A stretch of DNA of 64,000 nucleotides from an uncultured Mediterranea sp. (GCA_945831575.1 CAMACX010000002.1:85459-149458), one strand, 5' to 3'; shown: positions 28,579 through 37,552, numbered from the stretch's first letter. Made by a program: numbers and translations. The notes: generated by a model from the letters alone, not told the origin.

Positions 28579-29607
28579 TTATTCGAAGCAATACTGTAGC
28601 AATCGGTTGAGCCATTTCCAACGGAAACGGAACCAGCGGCGTGTGCTCACCTGCTTGCCGCCGAAGCGTAGGACAAAGTCGCGGTAGCCATGCTGCTGGA
28701 AGGGGAGACCCACGTCCATAAACTCAAAATGCGCGTAGCCCAGTTCTTTCGCATCGGCCATTGCACGCCATACGGCCAATACCCCTGGGTACTGTAGCGC
28801 ATAGCTCTTGCGCAGACCGCCCGAGAACCAGAGGTAAGCCGTCGTCCCCGAATAGATGCAGACACTGCCTCCAATCACCTTGTCGTGATACTTCACTACA
28901 TAGATGCGGCTCAGTTTCTCCGTAGTCTCTGGCCGTTCATTCGCATGAGCGTTCACCTCTCCCTGAGCTGTCCTATGCACCAGCCGTTTGAAGAAGAGTC
29001 GGTTGGGAAAGTGCCGGCGGATCTTGAGTGAATAGTTGGCCTGTAGCATGTTGGTGAAGGCCTCCACCTCAACGGCCGAGTGCGCCTCGCTCACCGTTGC
29101 TCCATTCTTCAACCCCTGCTTCACCTGCCTGATGCGCGAGGTGCTGAACCGCTCCTCAGCCCGCTCCACGCTGTGCAGGGAGTTATAGACCCGCAGCCAG
29201 CTCACGGGGATGTAGTTGTTGCGGCTAAAAGCTCCATAGCCAAAGAGCGGGTGGGAGAGGTCTCTGAACTCAATTAGGAAACTCTCCGGCAAAGCCTCAG
29301 CCGTAACCCGCTCCAGCATCTGCTCAAAGATTGCCTCGCGAGGGCTGTCAGCTCCTTCATAGTACTCCCCTGTGCCAAACACCTCACAGCGTCGGATCAG
29401 ATTGGGTATCAGGCTTCGTCCCCCCCTGCGCACCACCGCAAGCAGCTTACCTACAGGACGTTCCTCCTCTGATGCTATCACAAGGAAAGGTCTGTAACCC
29501 GGTGTTTCCTCGTAGATACGCATCAGGGCCGTAGAGTGGAAGCTGTTCTTCCCGGGCAGGGGAGGCACTTCGCCTGCATGATAATATGTTGTCAGTTTAA
29601 GTCTCAT
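28579..29607 (-). CDS. GNAT/FemAB-like acyltransferase
   Basis: 342 residues, no signal peptide. The C-terminal part (DKVIGGSVCIYSGTTAYLWFSGGLRKSYALQYPGVLAVW) is typical of the FemAB-like branch of GNAT acyltransferases, which attach amino acids or acyl groups to peptidoglycan precursors or glycans; the central ELGYAHFEFMDVG motif also fits. Donor and acceptor are unknown. Divergent from the DUF2520 gene. Confidence 0.75.
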   Translation of the reverse strand: MRLKLTTYYHAGEVPPLPGKNSFHSTALMRIYEETPGYRPFLVIASEEERPVGKLLAVVRRGGRSLIPNLIRRCEVFGTGEYYEGADSPREAIFEQMLERVTAEALPESFLIEFRDLSHPLFGYGAFSRNNYIPVSWLRVYNSLHSVERAEERFSTSRIRQVKQGLKNGATVSEAHSAVEVEAFTNMLQANYSLKIRRHFPNRLFFKRLVHRTAQGEVNAHANERPETTEKLSRIYVVKYHDKVIGGSVCIYSGTTAYLWFSGGLRKSYALQYPGVLAVWRAMADAKELGYAHFEFMDVGLPFQQHGYRDFVLRFGGKQVSTRRWFRFRWKWLNRLLQYCFE

Positions 29608-29635
29608 TGCTGGGCAAAAATAGAAATAATTTGTT

Positions 29636-29643
29636 TATCTTTG
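29636..29643 (+). promoter_or_regulatory. -7 box for DUF2520-kdsC-maf
   Basis: TATCTTTG, perfect TAnnTTTG, 19 bases before the ATG at 29663; no clear -33. Confidence 0.55.
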
Positions 29644-29662
29644 CACACACATACAACAAAAA

Positions 29663-30475
29663 ATGATAATGAATGTTTCCAGTACTTCCCAGAATTTCCC
29701 CCGCAAGGTGGTGATGGTCGGTGCAGGGCGTGTTGCTTCCCACCTCGCACCCGCCCTCCATGCCCATGGCGTGGCGTTTGCCCAGATCTATAGCCGCACC
29801 CTCTCCTCCGCCAATCAGCTGGCTCAACGCATTGGAGCCGAGGCTGTTGATTCGATAGACGCAATCTGTAGTAATGCCGACTGTTACCTCGTATCGCTTA
29901 CCGATGAGGCCCTCCTGCAGCTCACGCCCCGGCTCACCAAGGGACGGGAAGAGGCGTTGTGGGTTCACACTGCCGGTAGTGTGCCGATGCAGCTTTTTGC
30001 AGGCTATGCCCATCAGTTCGGTGTACTCTACCCCATGCAGACCTTCAGTAAGGGCGTCGCGGTTGATTTCACTCAGGTCAGCCTCTTCGTTGAGGCCAGC
30101 AGCCCTGTAGCCTTGCAGCAGCTCAAGCAACTCGCCTCCCTGCTCACCACTCACATCCACGAGGCCGACAGCCAGCAGCGCAAGTCGCTTCATGTGGCCG
30201 CCGTAATCTCCTGCAACTTCGTCAACCACTGCTACGCCCTGGCCCAGCGTTGGCTTGAGCAGCAGGGTCTTCCCTTTGAAGCCATGCTTCCTTTGATTGA
30301 CGAGACCGCCCGCAAGGTACATCAGTTGAAGCCCACCGAGGCCCAGACCGGTCCCGCAATCCGGGGCGATCAGCAGGTCATCCAGTCCCACCTCAAGCTC
30401 CTCGCTTCCTCTCCTCAGCTGCAGCAACTCTACCGCACCCTGAGTGAGAGCATTGCTACGTTGCGTGAAGAGTGA
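29663..30475 (+). CDS. Rossmann-like / DUF2520 domain protein
   Basis: 270 residues (ATG 29663; second ATG 29669 also possible). The N-terminal NAD(P)-binding fold (VVMVGAGRVASHLAPALHAHG, ~13-33) and a helical DUF2520 C-terminus (LHVAAVISCNFVNHCYALAQ) resemble the two-domain architecture of F420-dependent or 6-phosphogluconate-type dehydrogenases. No substrate is known. Leads a compact run with kdsC and maf, an arrangement I associate with Bacteroides genomes. Confidence 0.82.
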   Translation: MIMNVSSTSQNFPRKVVMVGAGRVASHLAPALHAHGVAFAQIYSRTLSSANQLAQRIGAEAVDSIDAICSNADCYLVSLTDEALLQLTPRLTKGREEALWVHTAGSVPMQLFAGYAHQFGVLYPMQTFSKGVAVDFTQVSLFVEASSPVALQQLKQLASLLTTHIHEADSQQRKSLHVAAVISCNFVNHCYALAQRWLEQQGLPFEAMLPLIDETARKVHQLKPTEAQTGPAIRGDQQVIQSHLKLLASSPQLQQLYRTLSESIATLREE

Positions 30476-30510
30476 TAAATGATTAGTGAATAGTGTTTAG
30501 TGATTAGATT
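30473..30510 (+). repeat. TTAGTGATTA-type repeat behind the DUF2520 stop codon
   Basis: Three imperfect ~10-bp units around GATTAGTGAATAGTGTTTAG and TGATTAG, starting at the stop codon. The same word recurs near 40470-40502, 44005-44040 and 58320-58434. Confidence 0.7.
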
Positions 30511-30533
30511 CTTAAATAAATCCATTATACCGT

Positions 30534-31064
30534 ATGAGCTCCATCAATTACGACTTAAGGCAAATCAAAGCCTTGCTCTTTGATGTAGATGGCGTGTTGA
30601 GCGCCAATGTGATTCCCATGAGCCCCGAGGGCGAACCAATGCGTACCGTCAACATCAAGGATGGCTACTCCATCCATCTGGCCGCCAAACTTGGCCTTCT
30701 TCTCGGTATCATCACTGGCGGTCGCACCGAGGCCGTGCGCAGACGCTTTCTCTCCCTCGGCCTGAAGGAAGAGAATATCTATATCGGGTCATCAGTCAAG
30801 ATTCGTGACTACATCGACTTCCGCGACCGCCACGGTCTGAAGGACGAAGAGATTCTCTACGTGGGAGATGACATCCCCGATGTGGAAGTGATGCGTCAGT
30901 GCGGCCTACCCTGTTGCCCCAAGGATGCCGCCCCCGAGGTCAAAGCCATCTCACGTTACATCTCCCACGCCGAAGGCGGCTATGGCTGTGGCCGTGACAT
31001 CGTAGAGCAGGTCCTCAAGGTACAAGGCCTCTGGATGGCCAATGAGAAAGCCTTCGGTTGGTAA
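30534..31064 (+). CDS. kdsC: KdsC-like HAD phosphatase
   Basis: 176 residues, cap-less HAD phosphatase of the KDO-8-phosphate phosphatase type, which releases KDO for lipid A-core synthesis. Nucleophile and acid D17/D19 ([10 protein letters not shown]), [10 protein letters not shown] as motif II and DDIPDVEVM as the metal-binding motif. Length matches KdsC. Middle gene of the DUF2520-kdsC-maf run. Confidence 0.92.
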   Translation: MSSINYDLRQIKALLFDVDGVLSANVIPMSPEGEPMRTVNIKDGYSIHLAAKLGLLLGIITGGRTEAVRRRFLSLGLKEENIYIGSSVKIRDYIDFRDRHGLKDEEILYVGDDIPDVEVMRQCGLPCCPKDAAPEVKAISRYISHAEGGYGCGRDIVEQVLKVQGLWMANEKAFGW

Positions 31065-31086
31065 TCCACTCCGTAATCAATAACAT

Positions 31087-31170
31087 ACTTGTAGCGATAA
31101 CCCGTAACTATAACTAGTAACTCGTATCTATTACTTGTAGCTCGTAGCTAAAAAGCAGCTTGTAACTAAA
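31087..31170 (+). repeat. Degenerate 9-10 bp repeat track between kdsC and maf
   Basis: Repeated words of the form CTTGTAGC, CCGTAACTA, TAGTAACTC, CTTGTAGCTCGTAGCTA and CTTGTAACTA. A related inverted stretch lies at 12608-12637, where the reverse complement of AGTTACAAGCTACT matches AGCAGCTTGTAACT here in 13 of 14 bases. Confidence 0.65.
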
Positions 31171-31174
31171 AAAC

Positions 31175-31747
31175 ATGTACCGAATCATATTAGCCAGTAA
31201 TTCCCCCCGTCGCAAGGAACTGCTCCGGGGTATCGGCGTAACGTACGAAGTGCGTACCCTACCCGATGTAGATGAATCTTATCCCTCCCACCTTCAAGGG
31301 GGCGACATACCGCTGTACATCGCGCGCGAGAAGGCCCAGGCCTACCGTGCCCTGCTCCAGCAGGACGAACTCATGATTACTGCCGACACCATCGTGTGGC
31401 ACGATGGCCGTCTCCTCGGCAAGCCCCACGACCGTCAGGATGCTATGGACATGCTCCGTCGTCTCTCCGCTTCCACCCATCAGGTCTATACTGGCGTAGC
31501 CCTTACCACGTTCGGGTGGCAGCGGAGCTTTGTGGCCGAGACCTCCGTGCGCTTCGCCTCCCTCACCGACGAGGAGATAACCCATTACGTTGATACCTAC
31601 CATCCCTTCGACAAGGCTGGAGCCTACGGCGTGCAGGAGTGGATAGGCTACATCGGCGTGGAGTACATCGCCGGCAGCTACTTCAATGTCATGGGCCTTC
31701 CCGTGCAGCGCCTCTACCAGGAGCTCAAGGCCGTATCGGCCCTCTGA
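31175..31747 (+). CDS. maf: Maf-family nucleoside triphosphate pyrophosphatase
   Basis: 190 residues. N-terminal ASNSPRRKELL (7-17) is the phosphate-binding signature; ADTIVWHDGRLLGKP supplies the catalytic Asp; KAGAYGVQEW is the C-terminal signature. Maf enzymes hydrolyse dTTP/UTP or modified nucleotides to monophosphates. Third gene of its operon. A three-unit repeat begins three bases before its stop codon. Confidence 0.94.
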   Translation: MYRIILASNSPRRKELLRGIGVTYEVRTLPDVDESYPSHLQGGDIPLYIAREKAQAYRALLQQDELMITADTIVWHDGRLLGKPHDRQDAMDMLRRLSASTHQVYTGVALTTFGWQRSFVAETSVRFASLTDEEITHYVDTYHPFDKAGAYGVQEWIGYIGVEYIAGSYFNVMGLPVQRLYQELKAVSAL

Positions 31748-31813
31748 CCGTTTCTTAGGCTTACCCTTTGACGGCTCCTTAGGTTTATCCTCTGACCAGT
31801 CTTCAGGTCAGGA
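31742..31813 (+). repeat. Three 24-bp imperfect repeats overlapping the maf stop codon
   Basis: Units 31742-31765, 31766-31789 and 31790-31813, each starting CTCTGACC or CTTTGACG and holding a CTTAGG or TTCAGG core. The third holds a 6-bp hairpin (CTGACC/GGTCAG) that may act as a weak terminator between convergent maf and ruvA. Confidence 0.75.
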
Positions 31814-31815
31814 CA

Positions 31816-32412
31816 CTACAGCTGCTTCAGCGCCAGCTTGATGACCGTCTCCACGGTGGCGTCAGGCTGCTGCTTGAGTATGGCCAGCACCACCTTCTGC
31901 GACGGAGCTGCCTGAAATCCTAGGGCCTGCAGTGCTGCCAGTGCTTCCTCCTGTACTTGGTTCAAAGCCACTGTCATGCCCGGCAGTCCGCCCTGAGCCA
32001 CTGCCGTTGCACTCCCCTGGATTTTATCCTTCAGCTCCACGATGATGCGTTGCGCCGTCTTCAGTCCGATACCTTTCACCGTCTTCAGCAGTTGCGCATT
32101 CTCCGTACTGATGATGTTGATTAGCTCGGCAGGCGAGAGCGACGACAGGATGGTGCGTGCCGTATTCCCCCCGATGCCCGACACCGAGATTAGCAGCAGA
32201 AACAGCTCTCGTTCCTGCTTGCCCGCAAATCCAAACAGTAGGTGCGCATCCTCACGAATGGCTTCATACACATAGAGTTTACATACACTTTTGCTCTGTA
32301 TGGCACTATAGGTATTGAGCGAAATGTTGACCGCATACCCCACACCGCCACACTCCACCACGGCCACGGCAGGGGTCAGCTCCGTCAGTTCGCCTTTCAC
32401 GTAATCTATCAT
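31816..32412 (-). CDS. ruvA: Holliday junction branch migration protein RuvA
   Basis: 198 residues. OB-fold N-terminus ([12 protein letters not shown]...[13 protein letters not shown]), two helix-hairpin-helix motifs ([35 protein letters not shown]) and the flexible C-terminal RuvB-binding domain. It binds four-way junctions and loads the RuvB motor; ruvC is encoded in this window at 44.0 kb. Convergent with maf. Confidence 0.95.
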   Translation of the reverse strand: MIDYVKGELTELTPAVAVVECGGVGYAVNISLNTYSAIQSKSVCKLYVYEAIREDAHLLFGFAGKQERELFLLLISVSGIGGNTARTILSSLSPAELINIISTENAQLLKTVKGIGLKTAQRIIVELKDKIQGSATAVAQGGLPGMTVALNQVQEEALAALQALGFQAAPSQKVVLAILKQQPDATVETVIKLALKQL

Positions 32413-32481
32413 AAATAAGGGTAAAAATTAAAATTCGCCACGAAATTAGCGATAATTTGTGAATTGAGCCAAGATTTTTGC

Positions 32482-32489
32482 TACTTTTG
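32482..32489 (+). promoter_or_regulatory. -7 box for ddh
   Basis: TACTTTTG, matching TAnnTTTG; TTTG at 32456-32459 is 22 bases upstream, slightly wide. 52 bases before the ATG. Confidence 0.5.
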
Positions 32490-32541
32490 TGGCCAAAACC
32501 AATAAAAATACAATTCAAACCAATTAAAGGAAGAAACGAAT

Positions 32542-33441
32542 ATGAAGAAGATTAGAGCCGCCATCGTGGGGTATGGCAACATTGGACATTACGTATTACA
32601 GGCCCTGCAGGCTGCACCCGATTTTGAAGTAGCCGGTGTTGTACGCCGTCAGGGAGCCGAAGCCTGCCCCGATGAACTTCAGGCTTATCCCGTAGTCAAG
32701 CACGTCAGTGAGCTGCAGCAGGTCGATGTAGCCATCCTCTGCACCCCCACTCGTAAGGTGGAGGAGTACGCCAAGGAGGCCCTCGCCCTGGGCATCAACA
32801 CCGTAGATAGCTTCGACATCCACACCCAGATACCCGCCCTGCGCAGTAGCCTCGGCCAGGTAGCTCGCCAATATCAGGCTGTCTCCATCATCTCTGCCGG
32901 TTGGGATCCGGGCAGCGACTCCGTGGTACGTACCCTGCTTGAGGCCATCGCTCCCAAGGGCATTACCTACACTAACTTCGGCCCTGGTATGAGCATGGGC
33001 CACACTGTAGCCGTCAAGGCCATCGAGGGCGTGAAGGCCGCCCTCTCCATGACCATTCCGACCGGTACCGGCATCCATCGTCGCATGGTCTATGTGGAGC
33101 TCAATGAAGGGTATGACTTCGCCCAGGTGGCCGCTGCCATCAAGGCCGATCCCTACTTTGCCCACGATGAGACCCATGTCACCCTGGTGCCCAGCGTCGA
33201 TGCCCTGCTCGACATGGGTCATGGAGTCAACCTCACCCGCAAAGGTGTCTCCGGCAAGACGCAAAATCAGCTCTTCGAGTTCAACATGCGCATCAACAAT
33301 CCCGCCCTCACCGGTCAGGTGTTGGTCTGCGTAGCCCGCGCTGCCATGCGCCAGCAGCCCGGCTGCTACACCATGGTGGAGATACCCGTCATCGATCTGC
33401 TCCCCGGCGACCGCGACCAGTGGATTGGCCGTCTGGTGTAA
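32542..33441 (+). CDS. ddh: meso-Diaminopimelate dehydrogenase
   Basis: 299 residues, NADPH-dependent; makes meso-diaminopimelate from tetrahydrodipicolinate in one step, a short cut to lysine and peptidoglycan precursors. The N-terminal Rossmann motif [17 protein letters not shown], the [15 protein letters not shown] active-site loop and [15 protein letters not shown] are diagnostic. Full length. 47 bases ahead of the NAD(P)HX repair gene. Confidence 0.94.
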   Translation: MKKIRAAIVGYGNIGHYVLQALQAAPDFEVAGVVRRQGAEACPDELQAYPVVKHVSELQQVDVAILCTPTRKVEEYAKEALALGINTVDSFDIHTQIPALRSSLGQVARQYQAVSIISAGWDPGSDSVVRTLLEAIAPKGITYTNFGPGMSMGHTVAVKAIEGVKAALSMTIPTGTGIHRRMVYVELNEGYDFAQVAAAIKADPYFAHDETHVTLVPSVDALLDMGHGVNLTRKGVSGKTQNQLFEFNMRINNPALTGQVLVCVARAAMRQQPGCYTMVEIPVIDLLPGDRDQWIGRLV

Positions 33442-33488
33442 GTATAGGCGAGAGCCGATAGATAATGTATAAAACGTTGGAAACCTGA

Positions 33489-35024
33489 ATGATGAAGATA
33501 TTTCCTACTCACCTGATAAAGGAGCTTGATGCTTACACCATCGAGCAGGAGCCCATCGCCTCCATCGACCTTATGGAGCGTGCAGCTCAGGCGCTGACCG
33601 AGTCCATAGCCAAGCGTTGGAGTGACAAAGAAACTCCCTTTGTACTCTTTGCCGGTCCCGGTAACAACGGCGGTGATGCCCTCGCTGTGGCCCGCTTGCT
33701 GGCCCAGCGTGGCTACAACAACTTGCAAGTGGTGCTCTTCAATCCCAAGGGACAGCTCTCCGCCGACTGCCAGACCAATGTTGACCGCCTCGTTCGCGTT
33801 CCTCAGGTACACTTTCAGGTCGTCACCCGCCAGTTTACCCCGCCAGAACTCACGGCAGAGCATGTAGTGGTGGACGGCCTCTTCGGTTCAGGACTCAACA
33901 AACCCCTCTCCGGTGGATTCGCCACCGTGGTGCGCTACATCAATGCCTCGCGTGCCACGGTGGTGTCCATCGACATCCCCTCCGGGCTGATGGGCGAGGA
34001 CAACAGCTACAACGACCCCTCCTGTATCATCAAGGCCCACTACACCCTCTCCCTGCAGCTCCCTAAGCTCGCCTTCCTCTTTGCAGAGAATGAGCCTTTC
34101 GTGGGCCAATGGGAGCTGCTCGACATCGACCTCAGCGAGGAGGGTATCGACGAACTCCCCACCGACTGGCAGACCCAGGAGTGGGACGATGTAGCCCCCC
34201 TGCTCAAGACCCGTAGTCGTTTTGCCCACAAGGGTACATTTGGTAAGGCCCTGCTCATTGCTGGTTCGCAAGGTATGGCCGGTGCCTCCATTCTGGCCGC
34301 CAGGGCCGCTATGCGCTCCGGGCTCGGCTTGCTCAAGGTACACGTCCCCTTCTGCAACAACCTCATTGTGCAGACCGCCGTCCCCGAAGCCATTACCCTG
34401 ATAGACTACAGTGACAACTGCTTCAGCGAATGGGAAGAGACCGATGGTCTTCAGGCTTTGGCCATAGGACCCGGACTCGGACAGCATAAAGAGAGCGAAG
34501 AGGCTCTCATCGACCAGATCAGCAACACCCTTTGCCCCATGGTCGTCGATGCCGATGCCCTTAACCTCCTGGCCTCCCACCGCAGCCTGCTGGGTCAGTT
34601 GCCCAAAGGCTCCATTCTCACGCCTCATCCCGGTGAGATGGATCGCTTGGTCGGAAGCAGCTCCAACAGTTACGAGCGTCTCCAGAAAGCCATCCAGCTG
34701 GCCCAGACCGCCCAGGTACACATTGTGCTCAAGGGAGCCTATACCGCTATCATCGCCCCCGACGGCCGTTGCTGGTTTAATACCACGGGCAATAGCGGTA
34801 TGGCCACCGCCGGTAGTGGCGATGTTCTCACAGGCATCCTGTTGGCCCTACTCGCCCAGGGCTACGATACCCTTTCAGCCGCCCGTCTGGGCGTTTATGT
34901 CCACGGACTGGCCGGCGATGTAGCCGCCCAGAAAGAAGGCGATATCGGCATGACCGCCCTCAGTCTGGTCGATCAGCTCCCTACAGCTTGGCGCATGATG
35001 CAGAAGATGAAGAGTCAAATATAA
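33489..35024 (+). CDS. nnrD: Bifunctional NAD(P)HX epimerase / ADP-dependent NAD(P)HX dehydratase
   Basis: 511 residues; repairs hydrated NADH and NADPH. The YjeF_N epimerase domain (~1-215) has FAGPGNNGGDALAVARLL; the ribokinase-like dehydratase (~235-505) has LTPHPGEMDRL and the catalytic GSGDVLTGILLALLAQG. The last 44 bases overlap, antisense, the 3' end of the rhamnose mutarotase-like gene. Combined nnrE-nnrD proteins are common in bacteria. Confidence 0.95.
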   Translation: MMKIFPTHLIKELDAYTIEQEPIASIDLMERAAQALTESIAKRWSDKETPFVLFAGPGNNGGDALAVARLLAQRGYNNLQVVLFNPKGQLSADCQTNVDRLVRVPQVHFQVVTRQFTPPELTAEHVVVDGLFGSGLNKPLSGGFATVVRYINASRATVVSIDIPSGLMGEDNSYNDPSCIIKAHYTLSLQLPKLAFLFAENEPFVGQWELLDIDLSEEGIDELPTDWQTQEWDDVAPLLKTRSRFAHKGTFGKALLIAGSQGMAGASILAARAAMRSGLGLLKVHVPFCNNLIVQTAVPEAITLIDYSDNCFSEWEETDGLQALAIGPGLGQHKESEEALIDQISNTLCPMVVDADALNLLASHRSLLGQLPKGSILTPHPGEMDRLVGSSSNSYERLQKAIQLAQTAQVHIVLKGAYTAIIAPDGRCWFNTTGNSGMATAGSGDVLTGILLALLAQGYDTLSAARLGVYVHGLAGDVAAQKEGDIGMTALSLVDQLPTAWRMMQKMKSQI

Positions 35025-35337
35025 CCTCCATCATTTGCCACTTCTCCGCCGAAGAGGCATTAGGGTCACACCCCTGGAATTGGCTCACATAAGCTTCCCA
35101 CTCCGCCTGTCTAGGCAGTGTGGCTAGTCGCGCCATGTCGCGTTCCCAGTCAAAATCATCCACGGTATCCACAATCATGAAGAGCACGTTCCCCCGGGCA
35201 TAGATTTGCATCGAGAGGATTCCCACTTGATGTTGACCATCAATGATCTCCGGCCACACATGGGCATGCGCTTCGATATATTGCGCCACCAAGTCCGGAT
35301 TATTCACAAGCGTAAGAGTTTGGCAGTAACGTTTCAT
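34981..35337 (-). CDS. L-rhamnose mutarotase family protein (DUF718)
   Basis: 118 residues, dimeric alpha/beta-barrel family interconverting rhamnose anomers. The signature Y20-x3-H24 followed by VWPE (27-30) aligns with the catalytic region of E. coli RhaM; MIVDTVDDFDW and a C-terminal WQMMEVIFD also fit. The expected Trp pair is only partly conserved, so the sugar is uncertain. There is no rhamnose operon around it. Its 3' end overlaps nnrD by 44 bases in convergent orientation. Confidence 0.82.
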   Translation of the reverse strand: MKRYCQTLTLVNNPDLVAQYIEAHAHVWPEIIDGQHQVGILSMQIYARGNVLFMIVDTVDDFDWERDMARLATLPRQAEWEAYVSQFQGCDPNASSAEKWQMMEVIFDSSSSASCAKL

Positions 35338-35413
35338 AATGTTAGTAATATGATGTCAGTAATTAGAGTTGCAATCGCTTATATGCAGCTGCAACAGGTT
35401 GATACTTTCGGTG

Positions 35414-35421
35414 CAAATATA
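35414..35421 (-). promoter_or_regulatory. -7 box for the mutarotase gene
   Basis: Minus strand TATATTTG, matching TAnnTTTG, 76 bases upstream of the ATG at 35337. Confidence 0.5.
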
Positions 35422-35515
35422 CCCATTATTGTTAAATGAAGCAAGTCTTCAACCTCTTATTTTAACGGCTTCTGTTGCGTTATCTAGTTTTTGATTATTT
35501 TGGGGGGAGCTTATC

Positions 35516-35665
35516 ATGCTGTGTGAGTCTGTCTTTAAGGAGTTGGGGTTTGACTCTTCCCGCATGAAGCACGGTCGTTCTTGGGTGGTGGTGAATTGCA
35601 TCGGTGACGAGATGAACAACTTGCTTCCTGAAGTCTGGCGTGTTAGAGAATCAATGACACCATGA
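35516..35665 (+). pseudogene. 49-codon ORF, possible remnant of a mobile-element gene
   Basis: Reads MLCESVFKELGFDSSRMKHG followed by RSWVVVNCI, a protein-like composition with a conserved-looking hydrophobic core. It ends in a run of TGACAC words (35653-35678) and is followed by CGTCATCC repeats (35771-35792). I have seen such words around Bacteroides VirE-type primase genes but cannot prove identity. It lies in a 607-base gap otherwise empty of genes apart from the 22-bp repeats at 35816-35880. Confidence 0.3.
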
Positions 35666-35815
35666 CACGTATGACACCTTTTTTATAGATACGCGAGAAA
35701 AATAGATAAATAGTACATTTTACCTTGTATGTCGTATTACACTTCTATTTATATATCCTATGAAAATGTCCGTCATCCCGTCATCCCGTCACCCGTAGTG
35801 AGCCTCAGGGCCGTG

Positions 35816-35880
35816 GAGCGTTAACTGTTGACAGCTGACTTGTTTGTCCCTCAGTGCTGATGGGTTAACAGGTCAGCCCT
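35816..35880 (-). repeat. Three-unit array of the 22-bp repeat family, minus strand
   Basis: On the minus strand: unit 35880-35859 (AGGGCTGACCTGTTAACC...), a degenerate 21-bp middle unit 35858-35838, and unit 35837-35816 (CAGCTGTCAACAGTTAACGC...). They align with the 22-bp units at 12654-12763 and 54804-54869. Confidence 0.65.
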
Positions 35881-35944
35881 AGTCGTCGATGATGCTGTAC
35901 TTGCGCATTACGTAAGTCACGAAGTACCTGTCTCTAATGACGCA

Positions 35945-36640
35945 CTAGGGGAGGGTGGTGGGCCAGAAGTTGCGGCGGGCAAGAGTGGTTTGCCAGGCGG
36001 TGGCGGAGTGGGTGTCGGTGCCTGTATAGTGGTAGTAGCCTTGCTTGAGGAGCCACTCGGCCTTGCGCTGTACCTCCTTGCCGTAGCCTCCGGCCAGGGA
36101 GGGGAGGTTGAGCTGGAAGTGGACGCGCATGGCATGGAGTTGCTCGTACTCCTTCTTGTCCATGTAGAGGTAGCGCTCGGGATGGGCAAGGACGGGGTTG
36201 TACCCTTTGGACTGGATGCGCTTGAGGATGGCGTGCAGCCCGTAAGGGGGATTGAAGTAGGAGGTCTCCACGAGGAGGCTACAGCTGTCGTCGCCAATGG
36301 GTAGCAGGTCGCCCTCGCGAAGGCGCTCCTCGAAAAGACCGTCAAGCATGTGCTCCGCGGCAAGGTGGAGTTGCAGGGGGCCTTGGTAGGCGGCTAGCAG
36401 CTCTTCGAAGCGGGCCTTGAGCCGGGCGGTGGTGTTGGGGATGTCCTCCATGATGTGGGGCGTGAGCCACACGCTCTGGATGCCCTGCTGCTCGTAGGAA
36501 GCGAGGAGGGCAAGGCTTTCGTCAAGGGTCTGCACGCCGTCGTCCACGCCCGGCAACAGGTGGCAGTGCCAGTCGGTGAGTCCATGCAAGAGGCCGCTTT
36601 CGGCCAAGGTTTTTTTCTGTCTGAAGGGCCACATATTCAT
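35945..36640 (-). CDS. CpsB/CapC-type PHP-domain tyrosine phosphatase
   Basis: 231 residues, metal-dependent PHP phosphatase that dephosphorylates capsule/exopolysaccharide tyrosine kinases. Metal ligands: DWHCHLLPGVDDG (~23-35), TPHIMED, PVLAHPERY and the C-terminal GTDTHS. No capsule genes or kinase are nearby, so its partner is unknown. Shorter than the ~255-residue Gram-positive enzymes but with all motifs. Confidence 0.88.
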   Translation of the reverse strand: MNMWPFRQKKTLAESGLLHGLTDWHCHLLPGVDDGVQTLDESLALLASYEQQGIQSVWLTPHIMEDIPNTTARLKARFEELLAAYQGPLQLHLAAEHMLDGLFEERLREGDLLPIGDDSCSLLVETSYFNPPYGLHAILKRIQSKGYNPVLAHPERYLYMDKKEYEQLHAMRVHFQLNLPSLAGGYGKEVQRKAEWLLKQGYYHYTGTDTHSATAWQTTLARRNFWPTTLP

Positions 36641-36729
36641 TCGTTTTGCAGGTCAGTGGGTCAAAGGAACAAATACATTGATTTTGGGTATCAGCTCTAC
36701 GTGTCTGTTCTTTTGACCCTATTTGTCGG

Positions 36730-36737
36730 CAAATATA
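36730..36737 (-). promoter_or_regulatory. -7 box for the PHP phosphatase gene
   Basis: Minus strand TATATTTG (TAnnTTTG), 89 bases upstream of the ATG. Confidence 0.45.
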
Positions 36738-36823
36738 GTGACTCTTTTGGTGGCGTGCAAGGATTTTGGATTATTTTCTGCTTTACTTCCATCCATTTAT
36801 CTTCCCTATCGGCTTTGTCTTAT

Positions 36824-37552
36824 TTAAATGATGGTACCGAGACTGTAGAGGGCGATACAGAAGATGGTGAGCAGGCCTACTGTGATAGGGAGGTGGGCCT
36901 GGCGTAGCTGCTGTGTGGGTTGTTGTGTGGATTGCTGCGTGGTAATATGCGTGGTGGTGAGATGTGTGACGCAGCGGTAGAGGGCGTACATGAGGAGGGC
37001 ACCGAGAGAGCCAATCAGTGCGCCGACAAGTAGGTCGCCCGGGTAGTGGACTCCGAGGTAAATGCGTGAATAGCAGGTGACGAGGGCCCAACCCAACATG
37101 AAGAGGGTGAGGGCGCGGTGGCGCAGGAGAAGGGCAACGTAGAGGGCCAGCCCTACGGTGTTGGCGGCATGGCAGGAGGGGAAGCTGTAGCGGCCTCCGC
37201 GGTAGCCATCAACGATGTGGACGAGTGGGGCAATGGGGTTGTCGAGATTGGCAGGGCGCAGACGGGCCACGTAGGGGCGGATGAGGGTGGCACTAACCTG
37301 GTCGGCGAAGAGGATGACGAGCGCTACGCAGACCAGACCGCAGAGCAGCTGCCGCCATGTGAGGTTGCGCCACATGACATAGACTAGTGAGACGTAGAGC
37401 GGCACCCAGATGAGTTTGCCGCTGTAGAGCTTCATGAAGGGGTCGAGGTAGGCGGTATGGAGGGCGTTGAGTGTGAGAAAGAGGTCGGTGTCTATCTGGA
37501 CGAGCTGTTGGAGTAAGCTGGCTTCCTGAAGGAGGGCGAGGAGTGGGGTCAT
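36824..37552 (-). CDS. PAP2-family membrane phosphatase
   Basis: 242 residues with about six membrane segments. PAP2 motifs: RLRPAN, SFPSCHAAN (the usual PSGH has Cys in place of Gly) and SRIYLGVHYPGD. Such enzymes remove phosphate from undecaprenyl pyrophosphate, lipid A or phosphatidic acid. Placement beside an LTA-synthase-like sulfatase suggests envelope lipid or glycan work. Which lipid it uses cannot be told. Confidence 0.88.
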   Translation of the reverse strand: MTPLLALLQEASLLQQLVQIDTDLFLTLNALHTAYLDPFMKLYSGKLIWVPLYVSLVYVMWRNLTWRQLLCGLVCVALVILFADQVSATLIRPYVARLRPANLDNPIAPLVHIVDGYRGGRYSFPSCHAANTVGLALYVALLLRHRALTLFMLGWALVTCYSRIYLGVHYPGDLLVGALIGSLGALLMYALYRCVTHLTTTHITTQQSTQQPTQQLRQAHLPITVGLLTIFCIALYSLGTII

